Origin: an uncultured Bacteroidales bacterium
GTDB taxonomy: Bacteria; Bacteroidota; Bacteroidia; Bacteroidales; Muribaculaceae
Length of the DNA stretch: 37,958 nt
Assembly: GCA_902779125.1 (NCBI GenBank)
Contig: CACZAC010000041.1
Span: 1 to 37,958 of the forward strand
Direction of reading: 5' to 3'
In this document: positions 16,031 to 23,883 of the stretch, piece by piece
How the letters are laid out: the number at the start of each line of letters is the position of its first letter
Position numbering within the stretch: the first letter of the stretch is position 1
Made by a program: the position numbers and the translations under genes
The notes under the pieces: generated by a model
The model's database searches: none
Seen by the model: the letters and a program-made list of their open reading frames with translations, nothing else
Told to the model about the DNA's origin: nothing

Positions 16031-16088
16031 GTCGCTGAAAGCGACCCCATTCAATCTAGCCCATGTTGAAGGGGTCGCCTTCAGCGAC
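16031..16088. repeat. Long hairpin with alternative internal triloop
   Basis: The arm starting GTCGCTGAAAGCGACCCC (16031-16054) is nearly the full reverse complement of 16066-16088, with one substitution and one indel. The left arm can also fold alone as GTCGCT-GAA-AGCGAC, so two exclusive structures are possible. Confidence 0.75.
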
Positions 16089-16105
16089 AGGTCGTGGTTC
16101 ATTAC

Positions 16106-16160
16106 ACCCCCGATGAATCAGGCACCTTCGCTCTGCTCAGCTGCCTGATTCATCGGGGGT
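16106..16160. repeat. Perfect 19-bp inverted repeat hairpin
   Basis: ACCCCCGATGAATCAGGCA (16106-16124) and its exact complement (16142-16160) surround a 17-base loop. A small CACCC-TTC-GGGTG triloop hairpin follows at 16172-16184. No T-run adjoins, so it is not an obvious intrinsic terminator. Confidence 0.8.
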
Positions 16161-16428
16161 TACACAAAGGCCACCCTTCGGGTGTCAATTGACTGGCAAA
16201 TAAATTGATTCTATAATTCTGCCAAAGGGTTATTAAATAGGGATTACAAAAATAATTATTTCAAAAATTTTATCGCTTAATTCTCTACATCATCATCATT
16301 TTTCCAATTCTACGCGATCGTGTTTGAAAAGAAAGATGCTCACTTTTTCTTTAATTACCCTGCCACATCAATGCTCAGAAAGAAATACTGAGAACTGAAT
16401 CTAAAAAAGAGATAAGTTGCAAGGGTTT

Positions 16429-16475
16429 TGGAAAATTTCTACCACGAAACGGTAAAATTCTGGAAAATTTCTACC
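16429..16475 (+). repeat. 15-bp direct repeat
   Basis: TGGAAAATTTCTACC occurs at 16429-16443 and 16461-16475, 32 bases apart. It lies just before the coding remnant ending at 16575. Confidence 0.7.
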
Positions 16476-16575
16476 CAGTTCTCACATCAAGGGCGATGAT
16501 TTTAACGCGGTGCGTGATTATCTTGAACAATGCAATGCGTTCAAGAATGATGACGAGGACGTGTTAAGGTTTTGA
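16456..16575 (+). pseudogene. Possible C-terminal remnant of a protein gene
   Basis: A frame open from the TAA at 16453 to the TGA at 16573 reads protein-like at its end (KGDDFNAVRDYLEQ, then CNAFKNDDEDVLRF). It has no start codon in a sensible place. Acidic and helix-like composition suggests the tail of a degraded gene, but I do not recognise it and chance is not excluded. Confidence 0.25.
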
Positions 16576-16626
16576 CGGCAAATGAAAATTAGGGGACGGG
16601 ATGTTGCGTGGATAGATTTTTTGCAC

Positions 16627-16634
16627 TACCTTTG
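16627..16634 (+). promoter_or_regulatory. -7 box for the flavin reductase gene
   Basis: TACCTTTG matches TAnnTTTG and lies 24 bases before the ATG at 16659. It therefore decides against the longer frame opening at 16608. Confidence 0.6.
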
Positions 16635-16658
16635 CCCGCAAAATGCAGAACCGTTAAC

Positions 16659-17234
16659 ATGAAGCAAAACTGGAGACCTGGAACCATGATATACCCGCTG
16701 CCCGCGCTGCTGGTCAGCTGCGGGTCCTCGCCCGAGGAATACAACGTGTTCACGGCGGCGTGGACGGGTACCATCTGCAGCGATCCGGCATTGTGTTATG
16801 TTTCTATCAGGCCCGAGCGACACAGTCATGGCATTGTGGAGCGCAACATGGCTTTCACCCTCAACCTCACCAACCGCGACCTGGCGCGTGCCACCGACTG
16901 GTGCGGCGTGCGTTCGGGGCGTGACTATGACAAGTGGCGCGAGATGGGCTTGACACCCGTCAAGGGCGAGACCGTGGCTGCCCCTTACATCCAGGAGGCG
17001 CCCGTGAGTGTCGAGTGCCGAGTGCGCGACATCATGCGTCTGGGCACCCACGACATGTTCATCGGCGAGGTGATGAACGTCATCGCCGACGACCGTTACA
17101 TCGACCCCGAGACCGGCGCCCTCGACCTCAAGGCTGCCGACCTGATTACCTATTGCCACGGCCATTACTACGGGCTGGGCGAGGAGTTGGGGCACTTCGG
17201 CTGGTCGGTGCGCAAGAAACCGAAAAGAGACTAA
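16659..17234 (+). CDS. Flavin reductase-like (DIM6/NTAB family) FMN-binding protein
   Basis: 191 aa. The split-barrel flavin reductase pattern is clear: [25 protein letters not shown], then [19 protein letters not shown] and [18 protein letters not shown], with a later HDMFIGEV strand. Such proteins bind FMN and reduce it or electron acceptors with NAD(P)H; the physiological partner is unknown. ATG 16659 fits both the promoter box and the family's N-terminus. It is 71 bases upstream of glyA with no separate glyA promoter box visible. Confidence 0.85.
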   Translation: MKQNWRPGTMIYPLPALLVSCGSSPEEYNVFTAAWTGTICSDPALCYVSIRPERHSHGIVERNMAFTLNLTNRDLARATDWCGVRSGRDYDKWREMGLTPVKGETVAAPYIQEAPVSVECRVRDIMRLGTHDMFIGEVMNVIADDRYIDPETGALDLKAADLITYCHGHYYGLGEELGHFGWSVRKKPKRD

Positions 17235-17256
17235 ATAACTTTAATACTAACAAACC

Positions 17257-17278
17257 GAGACGCAAGATTTTGCATCTC
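17257..17278. repeat. Degenerate copy of the GAGACGC palindrome
   Basis: GAGACGCAAGATTTTGCATC followed by TC is a mutated version of the perfect palindromes at 18686 and 23071. It lies in the flavin reductase-glyA spacer. Confidence 0.65.
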
Positions 17279-17305
17279 TACAAAAAAACTAAAAACAAAA
17301 AATCA

Positions 17306-18586
17306 ATGGAACGAGACAAAGTGATTTTTGACATCATCGAGCGTGAACATCAGCGTCAGCAACACGGCATTGAACTCATCGCCAGTGAGAACTTCGTGAG
17401 CGACCAGGTGATGCAGGCCATGGGCAGCTGCCTGACCAACAAGTATGCCGAGGGTTATCCCGGCCACCGCTACTATGGCGGTTGCCAGTGCGTTGACGAG
17501 AGCGAGAACGTCGCCATCGAGCGTCTGAAACAGATCTTTGATGCCGAGTACGTTAACGTGCAGCCCCACTCGGGTGCCCAGGCCAATATGGCCGTATTCA
17601 TGGCTTGCCTCAAGCCCGGCGACAAGTTCATGGGTCTGAACCTGGCTCATGGCGGTCACCTGTCACACGGTAGCCCCGTTAACTTCTCTGGCTTGATGTT
17701 CCAGGCTTGTGAATATAACGTAACCCCCGACACCAACCTGGTTGACTATGACCAGATGGAAGAGGTGGCACAGCGTGAGCGTCCCAAGCTGATCGTTGGT
17801 GGCGCCAGCGCCTACAGCCGCGAGTGGGACTACGAGCGCATGCGCAAGATTGCCGACAGCGTGGGCGCACTGCTCATGATTGACATGGCACACCCCGCCG
17901 GCCTCATCGCTGCAGGTCTGCTGAACAACCCCTTGAAGTATGCCCACATCGTGACCAGTACCACCCACAAGACCCTGCGCGGTCCCCGTGGCGGTATCAT
18001 CCTGCTGGGTAAGGACTTCGACAACCCCTGGGGCAAGACCACCAAGAAGGGTGTCATCCGCAAGATGTCGTCGCTGCTCGACAGCGCCGTCTTCCCCGGC
18101 GTACAGGGCGGTCCCCTCGAGCACGTGATTGCCGCTAAGGCTGTCTCCTTCGGTGAGATTCTGCAACCTTCCTTCAAGGACTACGCCATCCAGGTGCGCA
18201 CCAACGCCGCCGCTATGGCCCAGGCCCTGATGGACAAGGGTTACAAGATCTGCTCGGGCGGAACCGACAACCACTGCATGCTGGTTGACTTGCGCACCAA
18301 GTATCCCGAGTTGACCGGTAAGGTTGCCGAGGCTGCCCTCGTTGCTGCCGACATCACCGTCAACAAGAACATGGTTCCCTTCGATGACCGCAGCGCCTTC
18401 CAGACCAGCGGTCTGCGTCTGGGCACTCCCGCTATCACCACCCGTGGCCTGAAGGAGGACAAGATGGGCGACATCGTCGAGCTCATCGATACCGTGCTCC
18501 GCGCTCCCGAGGACGAGGCAGTTATCGCCGCCGTTCGTGGCAAGGTCAACGAGATGATGAAGGAATATCCCATGTTCGCATGGTAA
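17306..18586 (+). CDS. glyA: Serine hydroxymethyltransferase
   Basis: Interconverts serine and glycine with tetrahydrofolate, the main one-carbon source. It is 426 aa with no gaps. Landmarks are the family-wide [10 protein letters not shown] (residues 23-32), [15 protein letters not shown] (45-59), [13 protein letters not shown] (192-204) and the PLP lysine K222 in [12 protein letters not shown]. The ATG at 17306 is chosen because the upstream reading frame is not protein-like. folD at the far end of the window uses the same folate pool. A palindrome/T-run terminator is at 18686. Confidence 0.97.
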   Translation: MERDKVIFDIIEREHQRQQHGIELIASENFVSDQVMQAMGSCLTNKYAEGYPGHRYYGGCQCVDESENVAIERLKQIFDAEYVNVQPHSGAQANMAVFMACLKPGDKFMGLNLAHGGHLSHGSPVNFSGLMFQACEYNVTPDTNLVDYDQMEEVAQRERPKLIVGGASAYSREWDYERMRKIADSVGALLMIDMAHPAGLIAAGLLNNPLKYAHIVTSTTHKTLRGPRGGIILLGKDFDNPWGKTTKKGVIRKMSSLLDSAVFPGVQGGPLEHVIAAKAVSFGEILQPSFKDYAIQVRTNAAAMAQALMDKGYKICSGGTDNHCMLVDLRTKYPELTGKVAEAALVAADITVNKNMVPFDDRSAFQTSGLRLGTPAITTRGLKEDKMGDIVELIDTVLRAPEDEAVIAAVRGKVNEMMKEYPMFAW

Positions 18587-18598
18587 ATGCTCGCTGCG

Positions 18599-18633
18599 CT
18601 CGCAGTTTAGAGTTTAGTGTTTAGAGTTTAGAG
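18599..18633 (+). repeat. Heptamer composite repeat, copy after glyA
   Basis: CTCGCAG leads into AGTTTAG, AGTTTAG, TGTTTAG, AGTTTAG (18604-18631). These 35 bases are identical to 18740-18774. Both copies are preceded by GC-rich GCTCGC/GAGCGC sequence and followed by a -CCGCGCTCT- and -GCCCCACGCTAAG- segment. It starts 13 bases after the glyA stop. The gene-free stretch 18587-19001 consists mainly of these repeats. Confidence 0.9.
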
Positions 18634-18685
18634 AGCATCCGCGCTCTCTTGCCCCACGCTAAGCCGCTAAGGCGCAAAGAAATGT

Positions 18686-18714
18686 AGAGACGCAAAATTT
18701 TGCGTCTCTTTTTT
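18686..18714 (+). terminator. Perfect palindrome plus T-run, likely glyA terminator
   Basis: AGAGACGCAAAA meets its exact mirror complement (18686-18709, 24 bp) and a run of T follows directly. The same 24-bp palindrome recurs at 23071-23094. Confidence 0.75.
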
Positions 18715-18739
18715 GTCAATCAACAGAATGCGAGCGCTG

Positions 18740-18777
18740 CTCGCAGTTTAGAGTTTAGTGTTTAGAGTTTAGAGGGG
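18740..18777 (+). repeat. Heptamer composite repeat, second copy
   Basis: The same 35 bases as at 18599-18633, here preceded by GCGAGCGCTGCTCGC (a palindrome-like stem) and followed by AGGGGCAACCGCGCTC, closer to the 2335 copy (AGGGGCGTCCGCG). Confidence 0.9.
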
Positions 18778-18796
18778 CAACCGCGCTCTTTTAGCC

Positions 18797-18955
18797 CCAC
18801 GCTAAGGCGCAAAGGCGCTAAGATTTTTGAATTATGGCATCTGCAGGTCTTTACTGTCGGCAAATTTAGCGAATTAAACTAATGATGACCGCACTCCTGT
18901 CAATGGGGTGCGGTTGACTTTTTGTTGCCATTGGCGGCTTTGCGCTTTAGCGTGG
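18797..18955. repeat. 18-bp inverted repeat (CCACGCTAAGGCGCAAAG)
   Basis: CCACGCTAAGGCGCAAAG (18797-18814) is matched at 17 of 18 positions by the reverse complement of 18938-18955. Fragments of the same motif follow the heptamer copy at 18655-18679. No gene lies between the arms. Confidence 0.7.
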
Positions 18956-19001
18956 TAATCTGCATCTTGGCGTGTAATTTGGCAGTTTCGACAAATATGA
19001 C

Positions 19002-19009
19002 TAATTTTG
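19002..19009 (+). promoter_or_regulatory. -7 box for fabG
   Basis: TAATTTTG, an exact match, is 56 bases before the fabG ATG at 19066. A TTTCG at 18986-18990 could be part of the -33 region. Confidence 0.6.
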
Positions 19010-19065
19010 CAGGCCAATTGTTTGAAGAAAACAACATTAATAACCATATTAATCAGAAACGACAA

Positions 19066-19812
19066 ATGAAAATGTTAGAAGGAAAAGTGGCGCTCATCAC
19101 TGGAGCCGCCAGGGGCATCGGCAAGGCCATCGCCCTGAAGTTTGCTGCCGAGGGTGCCGATATCGCATTCACCGACCTCGTCATTGATGAAAACGGCAAG
19201 CAGACCGAACAGGAAATCGCTGCCCTGGGCGTGAGGGCCAAGGGTTATGCCAGCAACGCTGCTAACTTTGAGGAGACCGAGGCCGTTGTGAAGCAGATTC
19301 ACGAGGACTTCGGCCACATTGACATCCTGGTCAACAACGCCGGCATCACCAAGGACGGCATCATGCTGCGCATGACCGAGCAGCAATGGGACGCTGTCAT
19401 CGCCGTGAACCTGAAGAGCGCATTCAACTTCATCCACGCCCTGGTGCCCATCATGATGCGCCAGCGCGCCGGTTCCATCATCAACATGGCATCGGTAGTG
19501 GGTGTACACGGTAATGCCGGTCAGGCCAACTATGCTGCCAGCAAGGCAGGCCTCATCGCTCTTGCCAAGAGTATCGCTCAGGAGATGGGTAGCCGCGGCA
19601 TCCGTGCCAACGCCATCGCTCCGGGCTTTATCGATACCGCTATGACCCAGCAACTGAGCGAAGAGGTCCGCAAGGAGTGGTGCCAGCGCATCCCCCTGCG
19701 CCGTGGCGGCACCGTCGAGGATATTGCCAACGTGGCTACGTTCCTCGCCAGCGACATGTCGAGCTACGTCACCGGTCAGGTCATCCAGGTCGATGGCGGC
19801 ATGAACATGTAA
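19066..19812 (+). CDS. fabG: 3-oxoacyl-[acyl-carrier-protein] reductase
   Basis: A 248-aa short-chain dehydrogenase for the first reduction of fatty-acid elongation (NADPH). It has the cofactor motif TGAARGIG (12-19), NNAG (90-93) and the catalytic tetrad N115, S143, Y156, K160 (YAASK). The C-terminal VTGQVIQVDGGMNM is typical of FabG. The start is ATG 19066; the longer upstream frame would run into the promoter region. It is monocistronic here, away from other fab genes. Confidence 0.92.
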   Translation: MKMLEGKVALITGAARGIGKAIALKFAAEGADIAFTDLVIDENGKQTEQEIAALGVRAKGYASNAANFEETEAVVKQIHEDFGHIDILVNNAGITKDGIMLRMTEQQWDAVIAVNLKSAFNFIHALVPIMMRQRAGSIINMASVVGVHGNAGQANYAASKAGLIALAKSIAQEMGSRGIRANAIAPGFIDTAMTQQLSEEVRKEWCQRIPLRRGGTVEDIANVATFLASDMSSYVTGQVIQVDGGMNM

Positions 19813-19891
19813 TTTCTTTCCAGAAATACTATCATTTAAAGGTAGGGGCGCTGTTTGTTGATATGCGCTCCTGCTTTTTTTTGCCTTTTTG

Positions 19892-19922
19892 TTTGATTAT
19901 TAGAATATTATGATTATATTTG
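19892..19922 (+). promoter_or_regulatory. Promoter of the secreted dockerin-tailed protein
   Basis: TTTG (19892-19895), a 19-base spacer and TATATTTG (19915-19922) match the full Bacteroidetes consensus. The leader is about 55 nt. Confidence 0.75.
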
Positions 19923-19984
19923 CGGTCTGGATGAAATTGAATCCTAAAAATCAAACGTATTATTAATTTTTATAACATCTGAAC

Positions 19985-21730
19985 ATGGACAAGAAATATT
20001 TACTTATCGTTATCGCTTTGATTATGGGGTTGAGTGCGTTGGCCCAGTCTGTCGGGCCTGAAGCAGCCCCCGAGTCAATCACCAGTTCTCCGCTCGATGC
20101 CCGGTACAATCGTCCGGCGGGAGCCTATTATTGCCACATCACATCGGTGAATGGCGTTGCTGAATACAATTCTGTCAGTAATGAATTCATCATGTTGAAG
20201 CCCAACAGTGATTACACGTTCCATGCGCTCGGCGATATCCGTCCCGAGACGCAGTTCCGCTGGCAGTGCATCAATGAAAATGGAATGGTGTTTTATGAGA
20301 GCTATACGCGTGACCTCACAGTGAATAATGAGGAGTGCTGGCAACGGACGCCCAAGCTTCGCATTAGTAATGGGAATTCCAGCAGTGAATATTCATGGTA
20401 TAATCCTTCAAATGGTATGTTGCAGATTATCTGCCCGATTAAGATGTTGACGGCTGTAAATCCCTCGCAGGTATCAGCCCAGGATGATGACATTGAATAT
20501 CTGCTGTCGAGCAAGTCGCCTGTTCCCCACGGTCGTAATGATGACGGGCTCTTCTGTTCTTTCGATGGCCTGTTGCCTTATGGCAGCAATGGCCAAGGCT
20601 GGTGGCTAGGCAAGAATGCTAGCCACGTTGACGGTATAGCACAGGCCTTTGAGAAACCGACTCACCCTTATCTGCTCAAGAAGGTCTGCCTCATGATTAA
20701 TAACGATGCTGTCATCACCGGAGACGTGACTTTGACCTGCAAGGTGTATCGCCTCGACAGGATTCCTGCCTATCGAGCCCAAGAATCGGTGTGCTTGCCC
20801 GAAGTGCCCGGCGAACTGATTGCCCTTGGCAAGGGAACGGTGACACCCGGGACGATTACCGAGAAAAACGGTCTTGTGGAGTTCAGCCTGTACAAGAGTG
20901 ACCAGGCCAACCTTGATTATGTTCAAGAATGCCAGCTGACTGTAGATGCTCCCATTCTTGTGGTTATCGACGGCTACAATGAGCCTGAAGCTGCCCATCT
21001 CGTGGACTTTACGGCCAGGGCCAGCACCAATATAATGAGTGACGAGGGCTTTGGCGAGTTGGCCTACGTGAAATGCCCTGTAGAGGACAATGAGGGCTAT
21101 TTCTCGGGCGACTATGAATGGCGCGGACTTAATCACCTGTTGTACGACGGCATGACGATGATGACGGGCCTCTCTATCTATATCGTAGCCGAGCACCCGT
21201 ATCTCCAGTTCCTGATTGCGGGGGACGGTGAATATGAGTTTGGTGCCAGAGGTGGCTTGTTGCGGCGCGAGTATGGCAACCAGATAATCGACGGCATCAA
21301 ATTTCTGGCATGGGCCCCGAGCGAGAGCGGCGAGTGGACAATGGTGTGCAACGGTAAGGAAGACTTGCCTGATTGGCTTGATATTGAACTGGTTGACAGT
21401 AAGTTGCAAGGCGAGTTCAACCACACTGTCACTGCCCAGGTGACCGCCGAACCGCTGCCAGTGTGGCTTGATTCCCGCGAGGCGGTAGTCAGGTTTGGAT
21501 TCCCCGGCACTTATCTGGACTACAAGTTCATTCAGCAACGGGCTCCCGGCGACTACGTTGATCCTGATGACCCTCCCATCGTTATCATCAATAAACTCAT
21601 AGAAATCCTCATCTATGGAAAACCGACCATTGAAGGTATGAAGCACTACGATATCAACAAGGATGGAGAACTCACCATCGCCGATGTCGATGCCTGCATC
21701 AAGATTCATTTTCACCCCGAAGAAGAATAA
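19985..21730 (+). CDS. Large secreted protein with C-terminal dockerin-like repeat, function unknown
   Basis: 581 aa with a signal peptide (MDKKYLLIVIALIMGLSALAQ). The body has no motif I can name. A stretch near 495-525 (SREAVVRFGFPGTYLDYKFIQQ) resembles the last strands of BACON-type beta-sandwiches. The end carries an EF-like calcium loop, YDINKDGELTIADVDACI, and a second degenerate partner upstream (VIINKLIEILIYGKPTIEG), comparable to the tail of the C10 protease. It is probably an outer-surface or secreted protein. It has its own promoter and terminator. Confidence 0.8.
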   Translation: MDKKYLLIVIALIMGLSALAQSVGPEAAPESITSSPLDARYNRPAGAYYCHITSVNGVAEYNSVSNEFIMLKPNSDYTFHALGDIRPETQFRWQCINENGMVFYESYTRDLTVNNEECWQRTPKLRISNGNSSSEYSWYNPSNGMLQIICPIKMLTAVNPSQVSAQDDDIEYLLSSKSPVPHGRNDDGLFCSFDGLLPYGSNGQGWWLGKNASHVDGIAQAFEKPTHPYLLKKVCLMINNDAVITGDVTLTCKVYRLDRIPAYRAQESVCLPEVPGELIALGKGTVTPGTITEKNGLVEFSLYKSDQANLDYVQECQLTVDAPILVVIDGYNEPEAAHLVDFTARASTNIMSDEGFGELAYVKCPVEDNEGYFSGDYEWRGLNHLLYDGMTMMTGLSIYIVAEHPYLQFLIAGDGEYEFGARGGLLRREYGNQIIDGIKFLAWAPSESGEWTMVCNGKEDLPDWLDIELVDSKLQGEFNHTVTAQVTAEPLPVWLDSREAVVRFGFPGTYLDYKFIQQRAPGDYVDPDDPPIVIINKLIEILIYGKPTIEGMKHYDINKDGELTIADVDACIKIHFHPEEE

Positions 21731-21751
21731 ATTCTCAATACTCCTTCATCA

Positions 21752-21791
21752 ACGCCGATTTAATCGTGGTAACGCTCGATTAAATCGGCGT
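21752..21791 (+). terminator. Hairpin after the dockerin-tailed gene
   Basis: ACGCCGATTTAATCG and its perfect complement (15 bp) surround a 10-base loop, 21 bases after the stop. A weak CTATATG follows rather than a T-run. Confidence 0.6.
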
Positions 21792-21863
21792 CTATATGAG
21801 TTTTGTAGCGGCCTTCTCTCAAAAAACATCATGCATAAGTATTGAAAACTGCTTTTTTTTCTC

Positions 21864-21871
21864 TATTTTTG
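21864..21871 (+). promoter_or_regulatory. -7 box for the TIR-SUMF1 gene
   Basis: TATTTTTG fits TAnnTTTG and lies 25 bases before the ATG at 21897. The alternative ATG at 21876 would sit at the transcription start and is less likely. Confidence 0.55.
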
Positions 21872-21896
21872 CACATTGGTTAAAAACGATACCACT

Positions 21897-23066
21897 ATGC
21901 GAGAAGTCTTCATCAGTTACAAGTCCAACGACCCAAAACTCGGCAACAACGACGGGAACGTTGCCAACGAACTCTGTGCAGCCATAGAGGCCGCCGGCAT
22001 TTCATGCTGGATTGCTCCCCGAGACATCGAACCCGGTGTCCGTTATGGTCGCGCCATTATGGAAGCTATCAGCAGTTGCAAAGTCATGGTTGTTGTTTTC
22101 TCAAAGCATGCCGATATCTCAGAACACATTGCCAACGAGGTGGATGCCATCTTCGCCCGTAATATTGATATTATCCCCTTCAATATTGATGGTACAAATC
22201 CTGGTTTGGAATTCGAGTACTATTTGCGCCGAATGCAATGGATTGATGCAAGTGGTGACTATCGCAAAAAGATTCCCGAACTGATTAAGGCTCTGCGTCA
22301 TAAATTGGGGATTACGATCAATCCAGTCAATCAAGGGAATCAGGTAGATAAAGCGCTTGTCCCTGCTGAGCCGCCAATTAAAACCTTTAATGTAAAAGGA
22401 GTGTCATTAAGGATGATTCGTGTTGAGAGCGGCACCTTCATGATGGGTGCGACCCCTGAACAAGGTGATGATGTTGCTAGCAATGAGAAACCTGCTCATC
22501 AAGAGACCGTATCAACTTTTTATATCGGAGAAACACCAGTGACAAATTTGTTGTGGACTACAGTAATGGGCTCTGATTCTGATTCAAAGTCATTTAATGT
22601 AGAATCTATTTCTCATCCAGTAATGTATAAAAGTTGGAACAAATGTCAAAAATTCATTGCAAAGTTAAATGAGTTGACTGGAAAGCAATTCCGCTTGCCT
22701 ACCGAAGCAGAATGGGAGTATGCAGCTCGTGGAGGCAAATTGAGCAAAAGCTATAAGTATTCTGGCAGTAACAATCTAGATGAGGTCGCATGGTACGATA
22801 AAAATTCAGATTTCAAAGTACATGCTGTCGCAACAAAGAAACCCAATGAATTAGGTCTATATGACATGAGTGGGAGTGTTGGGGAATGGTGCCAGGACAA
22901 AGCAGAGAATTATGATATGTTTGGTTTTAGATTCCATCATCGTATCGTCCGTGGAGCGAATGCTTATTTGCCATTAGCTTGGTGTTGTCGAGTATCGTAT
23001 CGTGGCTCTTATGAGGATATTTCAGGGAATGGTGGCCCAGGATTGCGTCTAGCACTTTCTGACTAA
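21897..23066 (+). CDS. TIR domain fused to a SUMF1/formylglycine-generating-enzyme-like domain
   Basis: 389 aa, no signal peptide. Residues 1-140 form a TIR domain: FISYKSND, WIAPRDIEPG (38-47), VVVFSK and the putative NADase glutamate E81 in SEHIANEVDAIF. After a linker (140-165), residues 170-389 are a SUMF1/CLec-fold domain: SGTFMMGAT, RLPTEAEWEYAARGG, ELGLYDMSGSVGEWCQD and the final GLRLAL. The CxxxxC copper-site arrangement of true formylglycine oxidases is not evident (C363-C364 only), so the domain may bind a ligand instead. The 3' half is more AT-rich than its neighbours, suggesting acquisition. It is possibly a signalling or defence effector; no partner gene is adjacent. Confidence 0.85.
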   Translation: MREVFISYKSNDPKLGNNDGNVANELCAAIEAAGISCWIAPRDIEPGVRYGRAIMEAISSCKVMVVVFSKHADISEHIANEVDAIFARNIDIIPFNIDGTNPGLEFEYYLRRMQWIDASGDYRKKIPELIKALRHKLGITINPVNQGNQVDKALVPAEPPIKTFNVKGVSLRMIRVESGTFMMGATPEQGDDVASNEKPAHQETVSTFYIGETPVTNLLWTTVMGSDSDSKSFNVESISHPVMYKSWNKCQKFIAKLNELTGKQFRLPTEAEWEYAARGGKLSKSYKYSGSNNLDEVAWYDKNSDFKVHAVATKKPNELGLYDMSGSVGEWCQDKAENYDMFGFRFHHRIVRGANAYLPLAWCCRVSYRGSYEDISGNGGPGLRLALSD

Positions 23067-23070
23067 AATG

Positions 23071-23094
23071 AGAGACGCAAAATTTTGCGTCTCT
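23071..23094. repeat. 24-bp perfect palindrome (GAGACGC family)
   Basis: Identical to 18686-18709: AGAGACGCAAAA and its mirror complement. It is placed 4 bases after the TIR-SUMF1 stop, where it could terminate transcription; here no T-run follows. Confidence 0.85.
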
Positions 23095-23149
23095 ACATTG
23101 CATCAGCCCTCAAAAAGCCTTTACGACTTAACGTGAGGCCAAGGGCGGT

Positions 23150-23174
23150 CGGCCACGCCAAGGCGAGGTCCTGC
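23150..23174. repeat. Solo copy of the 25-bp inverted-repeat arm
   Basis: Matches 2516-2540 at 23 of 25 bases (CGGCCACGCCAAGGCGAGG shared). No second arm is seen nearby. The spacer 23067-23328 otherwise holds repeats only. Confidence 0.8.
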
Positions 23175-23193
23175 AATGCGGAGCCAAATAATT

Positions 23194-23235
23194 AGTTGTC
23201 TTTGTTGTCTGAGAAGTTGTCCGTGTTGTCTGAAA
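23194..23235. repeat. 21-bp imperfect tandem duplication
   Basis: AGTTGTCTTTGTTGTCTGAG and AGTTGTCCGTGTTGTCTGAA are the first 20 bases of two adjoining 21-base units. 21 is three heptads, but no internal heptamer is clear. Confidence 0.6.
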
Positions 23236-23328
23236 AACTTAGCGGCTTTGTTGCTTCTTAGTGTGAGGCAAAACGTGTGCGGATGCCATTATTCGTTTAA
23301 TTAGCGAAATTCGTAGTTTTAAAGTTGA

Positions 23329-23781
23329 TTAGAGGTCGTCGCCGTCGGCGATTTCGCATTGGCACATTTCGCGGTATTCCTGCCAGTCGGGGTCTTCCTC
23401 GGCCTCGAATTGTAGCGGCAGGGCAGGGAAGGGTGCCATCACCTCGTTGAACTTGCGCTGGAAGATGTGCAGCGAGCGGGTATAGAAGACCCAGTTGCGC
23501 TGCCCGTCGCCGGTATAGATGCCCGTCATCACTGCCACGGGGTCGAGGGCGAAGCAGTCGTTCAGTGCATCGGTGACCTCTTCCATCATCTTGCTGTCGG
23601 CATACACGGGCAGCCCCTTGTCGTCGCCCTCATAGGGCCACGTCACTTCCACGCGGTAGCGGTACAAGCCCGTCTGGATGACGTTGTCCATTGCACGACG
23701 TCCCGTGACCAGGATAAGGCGGCCGCCTTCGCCCTCGGCGGGGGCTGTCCACCAGTCGTCGCTGATTCTGAGTTTTGCCAT
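23329..23781 (-). CDS. DUF695-type cytoplasmic protein
   Basis: 150 aa from the ATG at 23781 (MAKLRISDDWWTAPAEGE). The pattern W-T-A-P-A-E near the start, RNWVFYTRSLHIFQRKFNEV in the middle and LPLQFEAEEDPDWQEYREM at the end is that of DUF695 proteins, whose function is unknown. A longer frame opening at 23832 adds 17 residues with no family support. No promoter box is seen. It lies 102 bases beyond the lipoprotein gene on the same strand and may share its transcript. Confidence 0.75.
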   Translation of the reverse strand: MAKLRISDDWWTAPAEGEGGRLILVTGRRAMDNVIQTGLYRYRVEVTWPYEGDDKGLPVYADSKMMEEVTDALNDCFALDPVAVMTGIYTGDGQRNWVFYTRSLHIFQRKFNEVMAPFPALPLQFEAEEDPDWQEYREMCQCEIADGDDL

Positions 23782-23883
23782 TTTGCTGTGTTCAGTTAGG
23801 GAGAATTTGTCATTTTGTGAAACAAGTGCCACGGCTCTCGAGGGGCACGTTGCACTTGTTCTGTGTCATGATGTGGAAGATGG

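Noticed and set aside
15629-16190. CRISPR array, suggested by repeats separated by short unique sequence
   Set aside because: The repeats are two long direct copies plus unrelated hairpins, not a regular repeat-spacer series, and no cas genes are present.
11890-21730. Cellulosome component, because two proteins end in dockerin-like EF repeats
   Set aside because: No cohesin-bearing scaffoldin is present, and such tails are common on secreted Bacteroidales proteins outside cellulosomes.
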